From Adiantum capillus-veneris (lineage: Eukaryota; Streptophyta; Polypodiopsida; Polypodiales; Pteridaceae): a DNA stretch of 64,000 bases. The position numbers and the translations under genes are program-made. The stretch is from contig CM043955.1 in NCBI GenBank assembly GCA_014529385.2, positions 145,834,140-145,898,139 of the forward strand, given 5' to 3'. Of the stretch, positions 33,171-43,544 are shown in pieces (positions within the stretch are counted from its first letter, which is position 1; each line of letters starts with the position of its first letter). The notes beneath the pieces were generated by a model. The model saw only the letters and a list, made by a program, of their open reading frames with translations, was not told the origin of the DNA and searched no databases.

Positions 33171-34480
33171 CTTCTAGAGCGACAAATTGCCAAATGAAGC
33201 TTCGGTAAAGCCAAAGTCGACAAAAACCATACGGCAAGGATCCCCAAGGGATCGGGAAGCTATGGAGACCAACATCAAGAAATTTCATCGCCAAAAAGCA
33301 CTCCAAAAGTTAGAAAACGGCTCGGAGGCTCTGAAGTCCACTCAGGGAGTTACTTTCTATCCATTTGACTTTTTTGTTGAAATTAGGCTTAAAAAGGGAC
33401 TCAGGTGGGACCAAGGGCAGCAGGCACTAGTGGCACAATCCATCAAAAAATCATTAGGAGACATCCTACGCGTAGGATGTCTCAAGGGCATTTTTGGGCA
33501 CAGATCCCAACATTTTTCATCATATACATTTTCTGAATGACCTTTACATACTATCCACCAAGTCTCATCACATTTGGACCAAAATTGACCTCATATGCAT
33601 GAAAAAACGCAAAGTTAGGGCAAAGAGGCAATAATGGGCCATAGACCTACCAAATCTTGTCCAAATCACATGAAACTTGCACAACACATTCCAAGCACAT
33701 CACCAACAAATCTGTGTGGTCAGAAGCAAAAATTGGTGAAGTAGACATCCTACGCGTAGGATGTCTATTTGACATTTTTTGCCTACAGAGGATGTTTGTC
33801 CATTCCAGATCCAATCACCTCATCATCAAGAGCTCATATATCAATTTTGAAGCCATTCTAATCAATCTTGACCCCCCAACACCTTCAAGATACACTTTTT
33901 GAGCCCACAAACACTACACAGGCTCTTACAAGCATCAATCCTTGTCCAAATCCAAATCCAAGAGCATAGCCATGTTCCATAGGCCAAGGACTACCCACAA
34001 AACAAATCTCATGCCATTTTGATGAAATAGACATCCTACACGTAGGATGTCTCCAACATAATTTGGACCTTCTGTGCAAAGAGTGACATCATGGAAGCCA
34101 ATACCATGGTGCAATGAGACCATATACCAATTGTCAACCCATTTGGACATCAATTGCTACCTGTTATGGACTTTCTACCCAATTTGTGACCTAAAGCCTG
34201 AATCAGCCCAAAAAATCCACTTTTTGATATCCAAATCCATATCCAAGCACATAGCCATGTTCCATAAGCCATGCACTACCAGCATGTCAAGTATCAACTA
34301 ATTCTGATGAAAAAGACATCCTACACGTAGGATGTGTAAATGGAAATTTTTGGCCATATTTGCATTGTGAGCACATGCACAGTTTCACAAGTTCCTTTTA
34401 AGCTTTATTTTCAATTTTCAAGTCTTTTGGATAGTTAAAACTCAGTTTCTCAACTAATATGGAAAAAACGCTAACTTCGG
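33171..34480 (+). repeat. E1 tandem array, ~285-bp monomers with palindromic core
   Basis: A 24-bp palindrome built from half-site AGACATCCTACG and its complement starts at 33459, 33743, 34029 and 34314 (spacing 284, 286, 285). The first two are perfect; the last two read TACACGTA at the centre, and the fourth also ends GTGT. Flanks are shared too: CCAAATCCA..CCAAG, then AGCATAGCCATGTTCCATA, precede the third and fourth copies. Tandem repeats near the 3' end are known in Tat/Ogre elements and can seed satellites. Confidence 0.85.
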
Positions 34481-34502
34481 ACTACTGAGTGCAATAGGAT
34501 CT

Positions 34503-37500
34503 ATGGCAGCCGCGAAGTCACCGGCAAAGAAGAAAAGAATGACCATTAAGGATTACCTAGAAGAAGTGGAGCCCTTCGTCATACCAGAAGGAACACTAAA
34601 GCCCACCAGCACATGGATCCAAGAAGATCTGTTAGAGTCCCAGCGACCTAAAGATCTACCAAGGAGTGTTCAAAGACACTGAAGGGAATGTGATAGAGCT
34701 ACCGATGCTACCGCGAGAACTCAATGAGTTCGTAAGAAGCAAGATGGCCGGGTACTGGAGAAGATTGATCTCCACAACTATTTTGAAGCAGTGCCGGCAG
34801 GGGTTGACATAAAGAGAGTCTGGGAGTTTGTGACGACCATCAAAGAAGATGGAGTGGGCAGAGTAACCGATCTGCAAGGCAGGCCAAAAACAAAAATAAT
34901 CATCACCGAGCAAGTTGTAGCACATGCACTAGACCTCTCCAACAAGGGGGATAGTGTGACTAAAAGAAGGGATGATATCAAGGTGTACAATGAAAAGAAA
35001 GGAAACTACACTTTTGAAGATATTGTCAACCCAAGAGTGGCAATCATGAGTCAGTTGTACAACCAATACTTTCATATGTGTACGAAGAGGCCACAAAAGT
35101 ACAGAATGCCGCCAGGTGCAATTGCAACGACATTCACTTTGGGCAATGATGAAGAGCACTCCAAAGATAATCAATTATGCAGCATATATACATGACAACC
35201 TAGTGAAGATGGGTAACAAGAAGCCAACGTACATTGTGCCAGGAGAACTAATCACTAAGGTGATTTATGAGGCATTGCACGCAAAAGGAAGATGGCATGA
35301 CCCCCCGTCACAGAACGACTGGCTGAGGCTCAAAGAAGACGATCCACAAAGGGCACCAAGGGTTGCTACAAGATTGAAAAGACGGCTAGAGCCTGTTCAA
35401 GAAGAGCAGCCAGAGCAAAAGAAGGGAAAGAAAGAATTTGCCCAAGTGTCGGCAAAGAGACAAAGTCACAAAAAGTGGCTAGACTAGAGCGGCTGATGGA
35501 GAGCTTCAGAGCAAAAAGAGCCCTTAAAGGCGATTTGAGTGAACTCTGGAAGCCGTCTCTAGAAATCATCCCGAAGGGTGCAAAGGGATAGATTCGAAGA
35601 TTACATTAAAAATTTTGAGATTCTTGATGCCGCATCAGAGAATATCCCGCATGTACCTTTTACAGAAGAGGAAGTGGAGCAGGTACGACAGAAACTGCTA
35701 GACGAGCAAGAGAGCCAAGAGAGAGAAAGAAAGACAAAGGCAGACCGAGATTTAAAGAAAAATCCTACATCTCTATCAGCCAGCTCTAAACCCAGCCCAC
35801 CGCCCTCACCACCTCCTCACAGCCCTCCACAAGAAGATAAAGAGGAGGAAGACAAACACAAAGGCCAGGAAGAGCCCAAGAGAGAACAAAGCCAAGAAAG
35901 GGAAGAGGTTAAGCCCAAGAGTGAGGAGACAAAGCCAAACGAAGAATACAGCACATTTTTGGACCTGCTAGCTGCAGGATACACAAAAGAAGAAGCTGCC
36001 ACGGTTGCATTCGACTTGGCAAGCATAGGGCCTAAGGAACAAATGCAAAGCATCAGGTTAGTAGAACTAAAAGATATGGCAACAAATACAGTGGACCTAC
36101 ACCCGCCCTCCAACGACTGGGATGTGGTGATGACAAAGTTAACTGGGTTAACAGCGTAGTCCATGGCCTCAGAAAGTGAGATGGCAGCTCTCAAGGCCAC
36201 GGAAGTAAAGATAAAGCTAGAAGTAGACTCTCTACAAGGACAAAGCCAAAGGCAGAAAGAGAGAGAAGCGGAGCTACAGGCCAGCCTAGCAAGGGCATTG
36301 CAAAGATGCCAGGAAATGGAAAAGGAAAATCGGGCAACAGCCTAAAGAATGCAAGGAGTTGAAGAGGAATGTAAGCAACTCGACAAATCATTGATAGAGG
36401 CCGAGAGGGAAAGGGATAACCTGACCCTACAGCTGGTTGAGGAATCTAAAGAAGTTGAAGCCATGCAAAACGCCAAAGAAAAGGCGGAGATAGATGAAGA
36501 AGCCAGCCAGGATGAGGTCCTTGAACTCAAGGACCAGCTCCAAGTGAAAGATCAAACCATCCAGAGGTTGCGGGCATCTCCTGCCAGAGTCAGAGCTACT
36601 AGCTCGACTCACATCACTACGGAAAGCCAAATGTATGAAGAACAGATGTAAGAACTTCAGAAAGAGCTAACTCTAGAGAAAAAGCAAAGATTGATGATGG
36701 CAGAAGGTTCTATTGTCATGCAAACACGAATGGAAGAAGAACAAAAAGCCATCCAGGAGGAGTTAGAAACTATCAAAAGAAATCTCGAGGAGGCAGAGAA
36801 GATAAACGACTAGTTGAACGACCTCCTCGTGAATATGGGCGAAGAAGCTGAAACAGAGAAACAGAAACTCCTAAGGCAGATTGAGGAGCTGAGAGGACAG
36901 TAAGTAGGAAAGCAAGAGGGCACAGGGCTAGCAGCCAATGAAGGCATAGATTTAGAAAATGTGAGCAGATCCTGTGGACACACCTATGCAAGAGAAAATC
37001 CTAGAAGGATCCTCTCAAGAGCCACAAGATTTGACACAGGAGGAGGAAGAAAAGCTGCGTAAGGCAATAGAGGTGGAGATCAGAGAGACAACAAAGGAAG
37101 CCTTGGAGTGGGAGCAGAGGGTTTTCAAGTCCATGACCATCCAAAAGATTGACGCCAGCAACCTCAGGCGTGAATGGCTTCAACCCTCTCTCCCATATCC
37201 TTTGCTGAAGTATGAAGCTGCCACCATCAATAAGAGGATTAGAGAAGAGCCTACAGTGCCACTCTACAACGCAGATATCTCCCAACCAGAAGGGGTCAGG
37301 CTAATAGTTGACTCTCAGCCAAAATGGAGGAAGGCCTAGCTGACAAAGTACCCACAATACCTAATCCATTTGGTAGAGGCACCGAAAAACATCAGAGACA
37401 ACCTCAACTTTTGTCCTCTACCAAGGATCAGGACGTGGAAGGCCCATGAGATATTACAAAGGAGCCAACCCACTTGGCTGAATTATCCTAAGCTGTCGGG

Positions 37501-37657
37501 CCTGAAGGCAGGTGAGAGAATAAGTGTCCAATACATGGTGAAAACCCTAACGGGCGCCATCAAATTGTTCACTGGCTCACCTGACCTTACGTGCATCATG
37601 ATGAAGAAAATCAGCAAAACTCTTTTGGTAGTATTTGAGACATTCAAGCCAGGCTAA
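34503..37657 (+). pseudogene. E1 coiled-coil extra ORF, unknown function, broken
   Basis: Starts MAAAKSPAKKKRMTIKDYLE at 34503. Several frame changes and stops follow, but one long protein can be traced. It has a helical N-terminal domain (VPAGVDIKRVWEFVTTIKED, IITEQVVAHALDLS, NPRVAIMSQLYNQYFHMCTK, YAAYIHDNLVKMG, ELITKVIYEALHAKGRWHDP), a Pro/Glu/Lys-rich linker (35760-35950), about 250 residues of coiled coil (36180-36900), and a C-terminal domain (FKSMTIQKIDASNLRREWLQ, ISVQYMVKTLTGAIKLF). It ends TAA at 37655-37657, three bases before the right LTR. Extra ORFs are known in Tat/Athila-type elements; no exact family was recognised. Confidence 0.6.
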
Positions 37658-37659
37658 TT

Positions 37660-38428
37660 TGGTTAATTTGGAACTTTAGGGTTTGAGAATTGTAAGGTAT
37701 ATATACCACTTTTTGACCTTAATGGAAAACCTTTTGTCATTTTTAAAACAAGTTTTGAAGTCTGTGAGTGAGCGTACTGTGTATGAGAGAGAGTGTGAGC
37801 TTCATCTTGACGCTACGTGTGCACCGGTGGTCAGAATCAAGTGCGGAGAAGTACAGCGTGCTGCCCCCGATGAGAGCTACGCACCGATACCTACATTGCG
37901 CGCGTACGGTCTGGTTTTGCGAGCTCCTTCTACGAGCTTCATCTGGTGATTTGGTGAGCATACGTTGTCCGATTTTGCATTGCAGCATATCCACGCATTC
38001 ACATTGAGTAGAGCTACACATTAGGTACTTTAGATTTTGGAAACGAAGACTTGCAAATTTTGGCCAGACATCTTGTGTGATTTTGCACCATGTGTTTTGG
38101 GTTGGGGTTTTGGTTCATAGACCTTAGGGAGAGCTACCTATTGGTGTTAGTAGGGTCTCCTTCAAGTTTTGTGGTGTTTCGGGATTGTTTGATGGGTGTT
38201 CGGCTCTAGAAAGCGTTATAGGAAGTTTCCTCTTATGCACTCTTGAAGGCTGTGACTTAGAAAATTGGTAGAGACCTCTGTAGGAATTAGTTAGGAGTTG
38301 GTCGAGTGTAGGTTGACACCTTATGCTTGCTTCCACGCGCCTGCTGGTCGAGCTTCGTCCTTAGCTGACATTATATGTTAGGTGAGTTCTCGCTGTGCTG
38401 ACGTCTGTCGCGGCGTATCCGTCCAACA
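37660..38428 (+). repeat. 3' LTR of E1 (or LTR shared with E2)
   Basis: 769 bp, TGGTTAATTTGG...CCAACA, with TATA-like ATATATACC at 37698-37706. It is nearly the same as 20293-21063. No polypurine tract lies just upstream; coding sequence of the coiled-coil ORF abuts it. No primer site lies just downstream, where the E2 gag begins after six bases. It may therefore be a recombination product or the orphaned 5' LTR of E2. Confidence 0.82.
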
Positions 38429-38434
38429 GACGTC

Positions 38435-40691
38435 ATGGAGGGTTTCCCAATGCCTAATCTTGATAGCTCAAGCCAAGACATGCATGCCATGGGCCCGCGG
38501 TTCGGGTCGAGCATGCTTAGCCACCTGAAGGAAACCTTTAGTAGAGCCACTCGCTCCGATCATGGAGCTAATGATGAAAATGAGAGGGGTGGGGAAGTAA
38601 ATTCTCCATTCGTGACCAACGTAGACCCTATACCGTTAGAGAATGTGCACGTGAATACTTCATTCACTGCACCTTTTGACTCTTCAGAGTTATTTCCCTC
38701 CGAGGTCATATTACCCGATGGTAGAAGCCTTCCAGAAGTGCAAGAGTTTGAGCGATATATCCTTGCAGCAAGGGGAAGAGAGTTTAAAGGGAAAGCCCCT
38801 ATGTCAATATCCTTGCTAAGAGAGCAATCGAGTGCTCCTGACTTAGCAACCGCTAAGGGCCAACCCCTAGAAAGCAACATTGCATCTAGCTCAAAGAACA
38901 CCCCTAGCACCTCAATCTTAGATGGAGTGTTCTTAAATAAGAACTGGGAGTATAAACTACAAACGGAAACTCTGATCGGCCTATACACAGGTCACACCTA
39001 TCACATGGGTTGGTTAGATGTCCTACAATCCACAATGGGCGCTACTAGTGTGGAGGATCAACAACAAAGGGTTTGTGAGGTCATCCATAGGGTCATTGAG
39101 TTAGAGAGAAAGAACAAGGGGATCAACATGCCTTCAATGGGTCTCATGAGATTCTTGGGAAAGGCTAAACAACCGACCTTATCGCAAATGAAGAATCCCT
39201 CGGTAAGTCCGATGGATCCTCCATATGTTGTTTCGCCACGGGTCTCAGTGCAATATGAGCCCACAAGTGATAGCTTTACCTTTCCAAGTCTAGCTCATCT
39301 TTCCCTTGATGACACCACGGCTACCATTCCTACCCGAATGATGGGCATACCGAGAAACACGCCATGGACCTCATTTGCTAGTAAAGCACCGCTACATGGT
39401 AGCTCAATCCCTGCCAGCAGTACTTACAAGTGTGTACCAAACGTATACACCCATGGGTCCTCGTACTCATGTAGTCCCTACCCCTCCCATTGTTTCAACT
39501 ACCTATGCTCCACAACCACAACACCCAAGTTCTTATTTCCATGGGACTATACTGGCTAGCATTAGCATGTCACATCCGACGTCTGCTATGCCTAGGGCCA
39601 CACATATGAACTTTGGGCCACCACATGGCACAACATCGTACCCAACGTGGAACCCAAGGGCTTCCTATGTGCCAAGCCCAATGCCAATACCTACTCCACA
39701 TGTAGTCTCTGGAGCGCCTTCATCCACGGTGCCTGCTCACTTAGGTGACTTGGCAACATTTGCTCAAGCTATTGGTCGATCTATTGCTGAGAATATGCAT
39801 AACGCGCTTGATAGAGAGCCTAGAAATAAGACAGTACAAATAGCCAAGCTCCCACAAAAATTTAGTGGAGACGGGGATGTGAGAAAGCATATCGAAGTGT
39901 TTGAACAAATATGTGATTCTCTAGGATAACACAATGACCTACATAAGAGCAATGCTTTAAGTCTACCCTTAAGTGGAAAAGCTAGGGATTGGTATAGAAC
40001 CCTAAGGGTGGAAGAAAAAACGATTTACCCTACTCTTAGGAGACTGTTCTTAAAAGAATACATACGAGAGGGAGTACTTTGGGGTGTAGCCACTCAGCTC
40101 GAGAAAGCCCAACAAGAGGAAGGAGAGTCGGTAAGAGACTTTATTAGTCGCTTGAAGCATTTGAATTATCGTTGTAATCCAAATGAGCGCTTCAATAATA
40201 ACCAATTGTTTAATAGATTCATTAGGGGATTAAGACATGAGGATATCTACAATGGCCTAGTCATTAGAGGTATCACCACTTGGGAAGCAGTCACCACCAA
40301 TGCGATCCAATTGGAAAATAATTTAATGATTCAAGGAGAAAGAGTGTCTGTTGAGTCTAAATCTATTAGCTCACAAGCATCGGGGCATCAGCCAATGACC
40401 CTAAAGCCTATTGCTAAGGAGCCAAAGATATCTGAGATGACTTTAGCAGATCTCACCAAGGCTATTCAAGAGAGTCTTAGAGACAATCGTGCTCCGCAAA
40501 ACAATCATATGTATCCAAGAAGGGAGCAACAATGGTGCTCAGTATGCTATGGACCGCATAGTACCAGGGAATGCCCTACTTTTAGAGTAAAATTCAATGG
40601 GAACTGCAATGCCTGTGGGAGGTATGGTCATCAAGCTAAGGATTGCATTGTATTTAAGCGCGCGATGGCCAATAGACCAACCTTAGCATAG
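38435..40691 (+). pseudogene. E2 gag, first part
   Basis: MEGFPMPNLDSSSQDMHAMG opens a 374-residue frame. Near 39400-39550 the frame shifts and the same protein continues (Pro/Ser/Thr-rich, then AKLPQKFSGDGDVRKHIEVF, stop at 39927, ALSLPLSGKARDWYRTLRVE, LEKAQQEEGESVRDFISRLK, FNRFIRGLRHEDIYNGLVIR), the usual capsid part of retrotransposon gag. It ends with two zinc knuckles, CSVCYGPHSTREC and CNACGRYGHQAKDC (40530-40640), and TAG at 40689-40691. It is related to E1 gag in layout but clearly diverged. Confidence 0.75.
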
Positions 40692-40706
40692 ATAGACACA
40701 CCTCGA

Positions 40707-41549
40707 GTGCCTGCATTGATGCCGGCCCCACCTCTTGAACAAACAGCACAACACATGGTCCCTAGGGCCCAAAATGTTGTTCAAACAACACCCTTACCAC
40801 CTCCAGTGCTAGGACCACAACCACCACATCCGAGAATCACTTCTGTGAATCAAGTGGGTTGTGAGTCATCTATTTCTTGTTTGGAAGGCTATGAGGAAGA
40901 TATAGATCCTAATATTGCCTATGGGATGGATGTGCTTGAAGAAATTCCACAATACTACATGGAGGACTATTGGGGACAAGTCAAACTTGTATATCAAGTA
41001 GCTGCTCTTGCGGCAAGAGGCCAAAATATCAATTACACTGCTAAGAGACCACCTCTTCAATGCTATGAGTGTGGAGGTCCACATCGTGTAGCCCAGTGTC
41101 CTATTAGGCTACAAAAGAACGCCACACTAATGCAAACCAATCAAGCGAGCACGTCTACAATGCCGATACTCATGTGTAATCGATGTGGCATAGATCATTT
41201 GATTGCCCAATGTCCAAATAATCCAAATGCACCGAAGATCACGCCATTAAACTTGACTGAAGTTACCAAGGAGCCATCACAAAGTACACATGTGGTACTA
41301 GTAAATGTACTCACACGATCGATGCTCCAAAAACAAAACTATATTCTTGAGGAAAGAGACACAGCATCAATTGCCCAATCTCATAAAAAGAAGAAAACAC
41401 GAAGGAAGAGATCACAAAAAGTAGCGAAGTCAGACCCCAGTTCAAAGACCAACATAGGGACTGGTGACGACCCCGTATATATGAATGATGCTGAAGAAGA
41501 TTCTGATTCAGGTGAAACCATGCAGACCAAAAAGACCACTAAGATATAA
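40707..41549 (+). pseudogene. E2 gag, second part with further zinc knuckles
   Basis: Same frame as the previous piece. A Pro-rich start is followed by acidic YEEDIDPNIAYGMDVLEEIP and two more knuckles, CYECGGPHRVAQC (near 41060) and CNRCGIDHLIAQC (near 41180). The latter is close to E1's CIECGVTHLIPDC. A basic tract (KKKKTRRKRSQKVAKSD) follows. With the upstream pair this makes four knuckles, more than usual for a gypsy gag. Stop TAA at 41547-41549. Confidence 0.7.
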
Positions 41550-41657
41550 ACCAACAAGGAAGATCTTCATGAGCCACAATGGCTAGGATCCAAGAAGAAG
41601 ATAGGAACTTATCCAAACCCTACAGAGGAGATTGAGCGAGTCAAGCAATTAAGGAGT

Positions 41658-42599
41658 TTGGTAGAAGATACCCAAAGGGATCTAGAACCAGCACTTAGGA
41701 AGATCCAGATTATAGACACCGTATTCCCTACACAACAACAACCTCACCAAGACCATAGACCCTTAGCCATACCTAGTGTCATCCAAGACGGAAGTGACTT
41801 AAATTCATGGGAAAGTGGGCGTACTCACTTCTTGATAGAAAAAATGTTTACAGAGGGACTACTTGATCCTATCGAAGAAATGGAGATCCCATCTTCCCCA
41901 TGTCAAGGGACTCAAGGCCAAAAGGTGCCGTTAAACATTGCCAAATTGATGGATTTCATGTCTTCAGAAGTTAGAACCACCATCATGTCCAAACTATATA
42001 AAGACCATGAGCTAGTCTCAGCTCTTCGAGCCTTCCTCAATGGAGAACTAAAGTTTGGGCTACCACAATTTGCACAGATGGATGGAGCTGGGGAGATGCC
42101 AATAGAGGAGGAACACTTAGATCCACAACCCAACCTAGATGAGAACCTTGTTATAGAAATACATGTTAACAAGTTGGGACAATACTTTGAGGGTGATGAA
42201 TCCAATGCGACCATACCAATCACTACTAAGGGATTAAGTGTGAAGGGAATCCTTGATGGTGGCGCTAGGGTTAGCATTGTGACTAAAAATTGTTGGGAAA
42301 CTATGGGAAGACCTCACCTTGCGACCACAACCATAGTAGTGAAGATGGCCAATGGGTCTATTGTTAAACCTATTGGGATGCTAGAAGATCTCAAGATCAA
42401 GGTCTTTGGACATAAAATAAGGATTACCTTCATTGTTATGGATTTCTCCAAACACACTATGGCATCGGAGATGATCTTAGGATGTCCTTTCATGAGGGAA
42501 GCAAAAACGGTGCATGACTGGTCTAAAAACCATGTCTACTTGCAGTTCCAAGATTTTGTCATTCGAGTGGATCTGGTAACTGGCGAGCACATCCTCTAG
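41658..42599 (+). CDS. E2 protease region (313-residue open stretch)
   Basis: The same frame resumes after a short gap. The N-terminal half is an acidic linker; VRTTIMSKLYKDHELVSALR lies near residue 110. Residues 165-300 are the retropepsin: NKLGQYFEGDESNATIPITT, KGILDGGARVSIVTKNCW, MANGSIVKPIGMLEDLKIKV, ASEMILGCPFMREAKTVHDW. The catalytic Asp is followed by Gly-Gly-Ala, while E1 has Ser-Gly-Ala, so activity is uncertain. No reverse transcriptase follows. Confidence 0.75.
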   Translation: MVEDTQRDLEPALRKIQIIDTVFPTQQQPHQDHRPLAIPSVIQDGSDLNSWESGRTHFLIEKMFTEGLLDPIEEMEIPSSPCQGTQGQKVPLNIAKLMDFMSSEVRTTIMSKLYKDHELVSALRAFLNGELKFGLPQFAQMDGAGEMPIEEEHLDPQPNLDENLVIEIHVNKLGQYFEGDESNATIPITTKGLSVKGILDGGARVSIVTKNCWETMGRPHLATTTIVVKMANGSIVKPIGMLEDLKIKVFGHKIRITFIVMDFSKHTMASEMILGCPFMREAKTVHDWSKNHVYLQFQDFVIRVDLVTGEHIL

Positions 42600-42709
42600 G
42601 AAACAGGTTTATAATTGATCATAGATCTGACACCACAGTTCACTCGGCCCCATCGCAGTATTGTTACACGTGTAAAGCGGACACTGAAGTTGGGGAAGAT
42701 TCTCCTTAT

Positions 42710-43255
42710 ATGGATGTACTACCTAGGATGACTGAGTCAGAAAATGTGGATTGGGTCCACCTAGCAGCAACCATAGACACGTGGGGAAACAGGGGGACAA
42801 CCTGGGTAACACCTGAAGGGGATGAAATGCCCGTACCCTTAAATATGCTACAAGTGATGCATATAGCTTCTGACAAGAATCATCCTAATATAATGAAGAA
42901 AACATACAAGTGGGTCCCTAAATCTTCTTTAGCAACCATAGCTAGTGCTAAAAAATAGAGGCCTTGTAAGAAACGTCCCACGCGCCCCAAGAAAACGTTG
43001 CGTTGGATTCCAAAAAAACTATTGGAAGCCCAAGGCTACTATCAAGGAAATGATCAAATTTGGGTGCCAAAACATAGATTGTGTTTTTACGTGTCACCTG
43101 ACCCATGTGAGCCCAATCTTGTAGCTCCAAAACGAATTGACGATCGCGGAAAGAAAAAAATCACAGAAGGTTATACACCTGCTCCAGAGCTAGTTTGGGT
43201 ACTGAAGAAAGAACAATTTGTTCCACCTAGCTCAAGAAGGGGGAGAGTCCCATGA
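42710..43255 (+). pseudogene. E2 W-[VI]-P-K repeat tail
   Basis: Two open pieces in one frame (stop TAG at 42956-42958). Spaced motifs YKWVPKSSL, LRWIPKKLL, QIWVPKHRL and LVWVLKKEQ recur every 25-45 residues in a basic context. The same motif type ends the extra ORF of E1, where it follows integrase; here it follows protease directly. This suggests E2 lost the pol core while keeping both ends. Function unknown. Confidence 0.6.
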
Positions 43256-43544
43256 AGCTTCTAGCTCCTCGTATAATGCATGCATAGAGGTAAAAGCTTC
43301 TCCATAGTCTCCACCTACAATAGTGGACCTCCATAAAGCTACAAAGAAATCCACACCTCCCAGTGTTCAAGAATCACCTAATGAACCACTTCAAGTTCGA
43401 TCCTGGGAGAGTACCTTACCACCCTTGCAACTCGACGAGGCACCTAAGGTAAGAGAAAACTAATGGCAAAAACCCTCACCTATTACCAACTGGAACAATT
43501 GGTTCCAAAGGGTGACGAGCACATTTCAAATGGTATGATCACCC

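Larger units (their letters stand above)
20293..38428 (+). mobile_element. Giant Ty3/gypsy LTR retrotransposon E1 (Tat/Ogre-like), decayed
   Basis: Two direct repeats of about 770 bp, starting TGGTTAATTTGG and ending CCAACA, bound the region. A tRNA-Asp-like primer site follows the left one. Between them lie gag, protease, RT-RNaseH, integrase, a retropepsin-like extra ORF, a tandem array and a coiled-coil extra ORF, all on the plus strand. RT before integrase and the RT wording (YPFLDGFSGYNQL) place it in Ty3/gypsy, non-chromovirus type. Length near 18 kb and extra ORFs fit Tat/Ogre-like elements. The flanking 5-mers (GTAGA left, GACGT right) do not match and no purine tract touches the right LTR, so the right boundary may be a recombinant junction. 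Confidence 0.8.

Noticed and set aside
33459-34337. Regularly spaced palindromes as a possible CRISPR array
   Set aside because: Spacing of 285 bp with related monomer sequence, in a plant retrotransposon; a tandem repeat, not repeat-spacer architecture.
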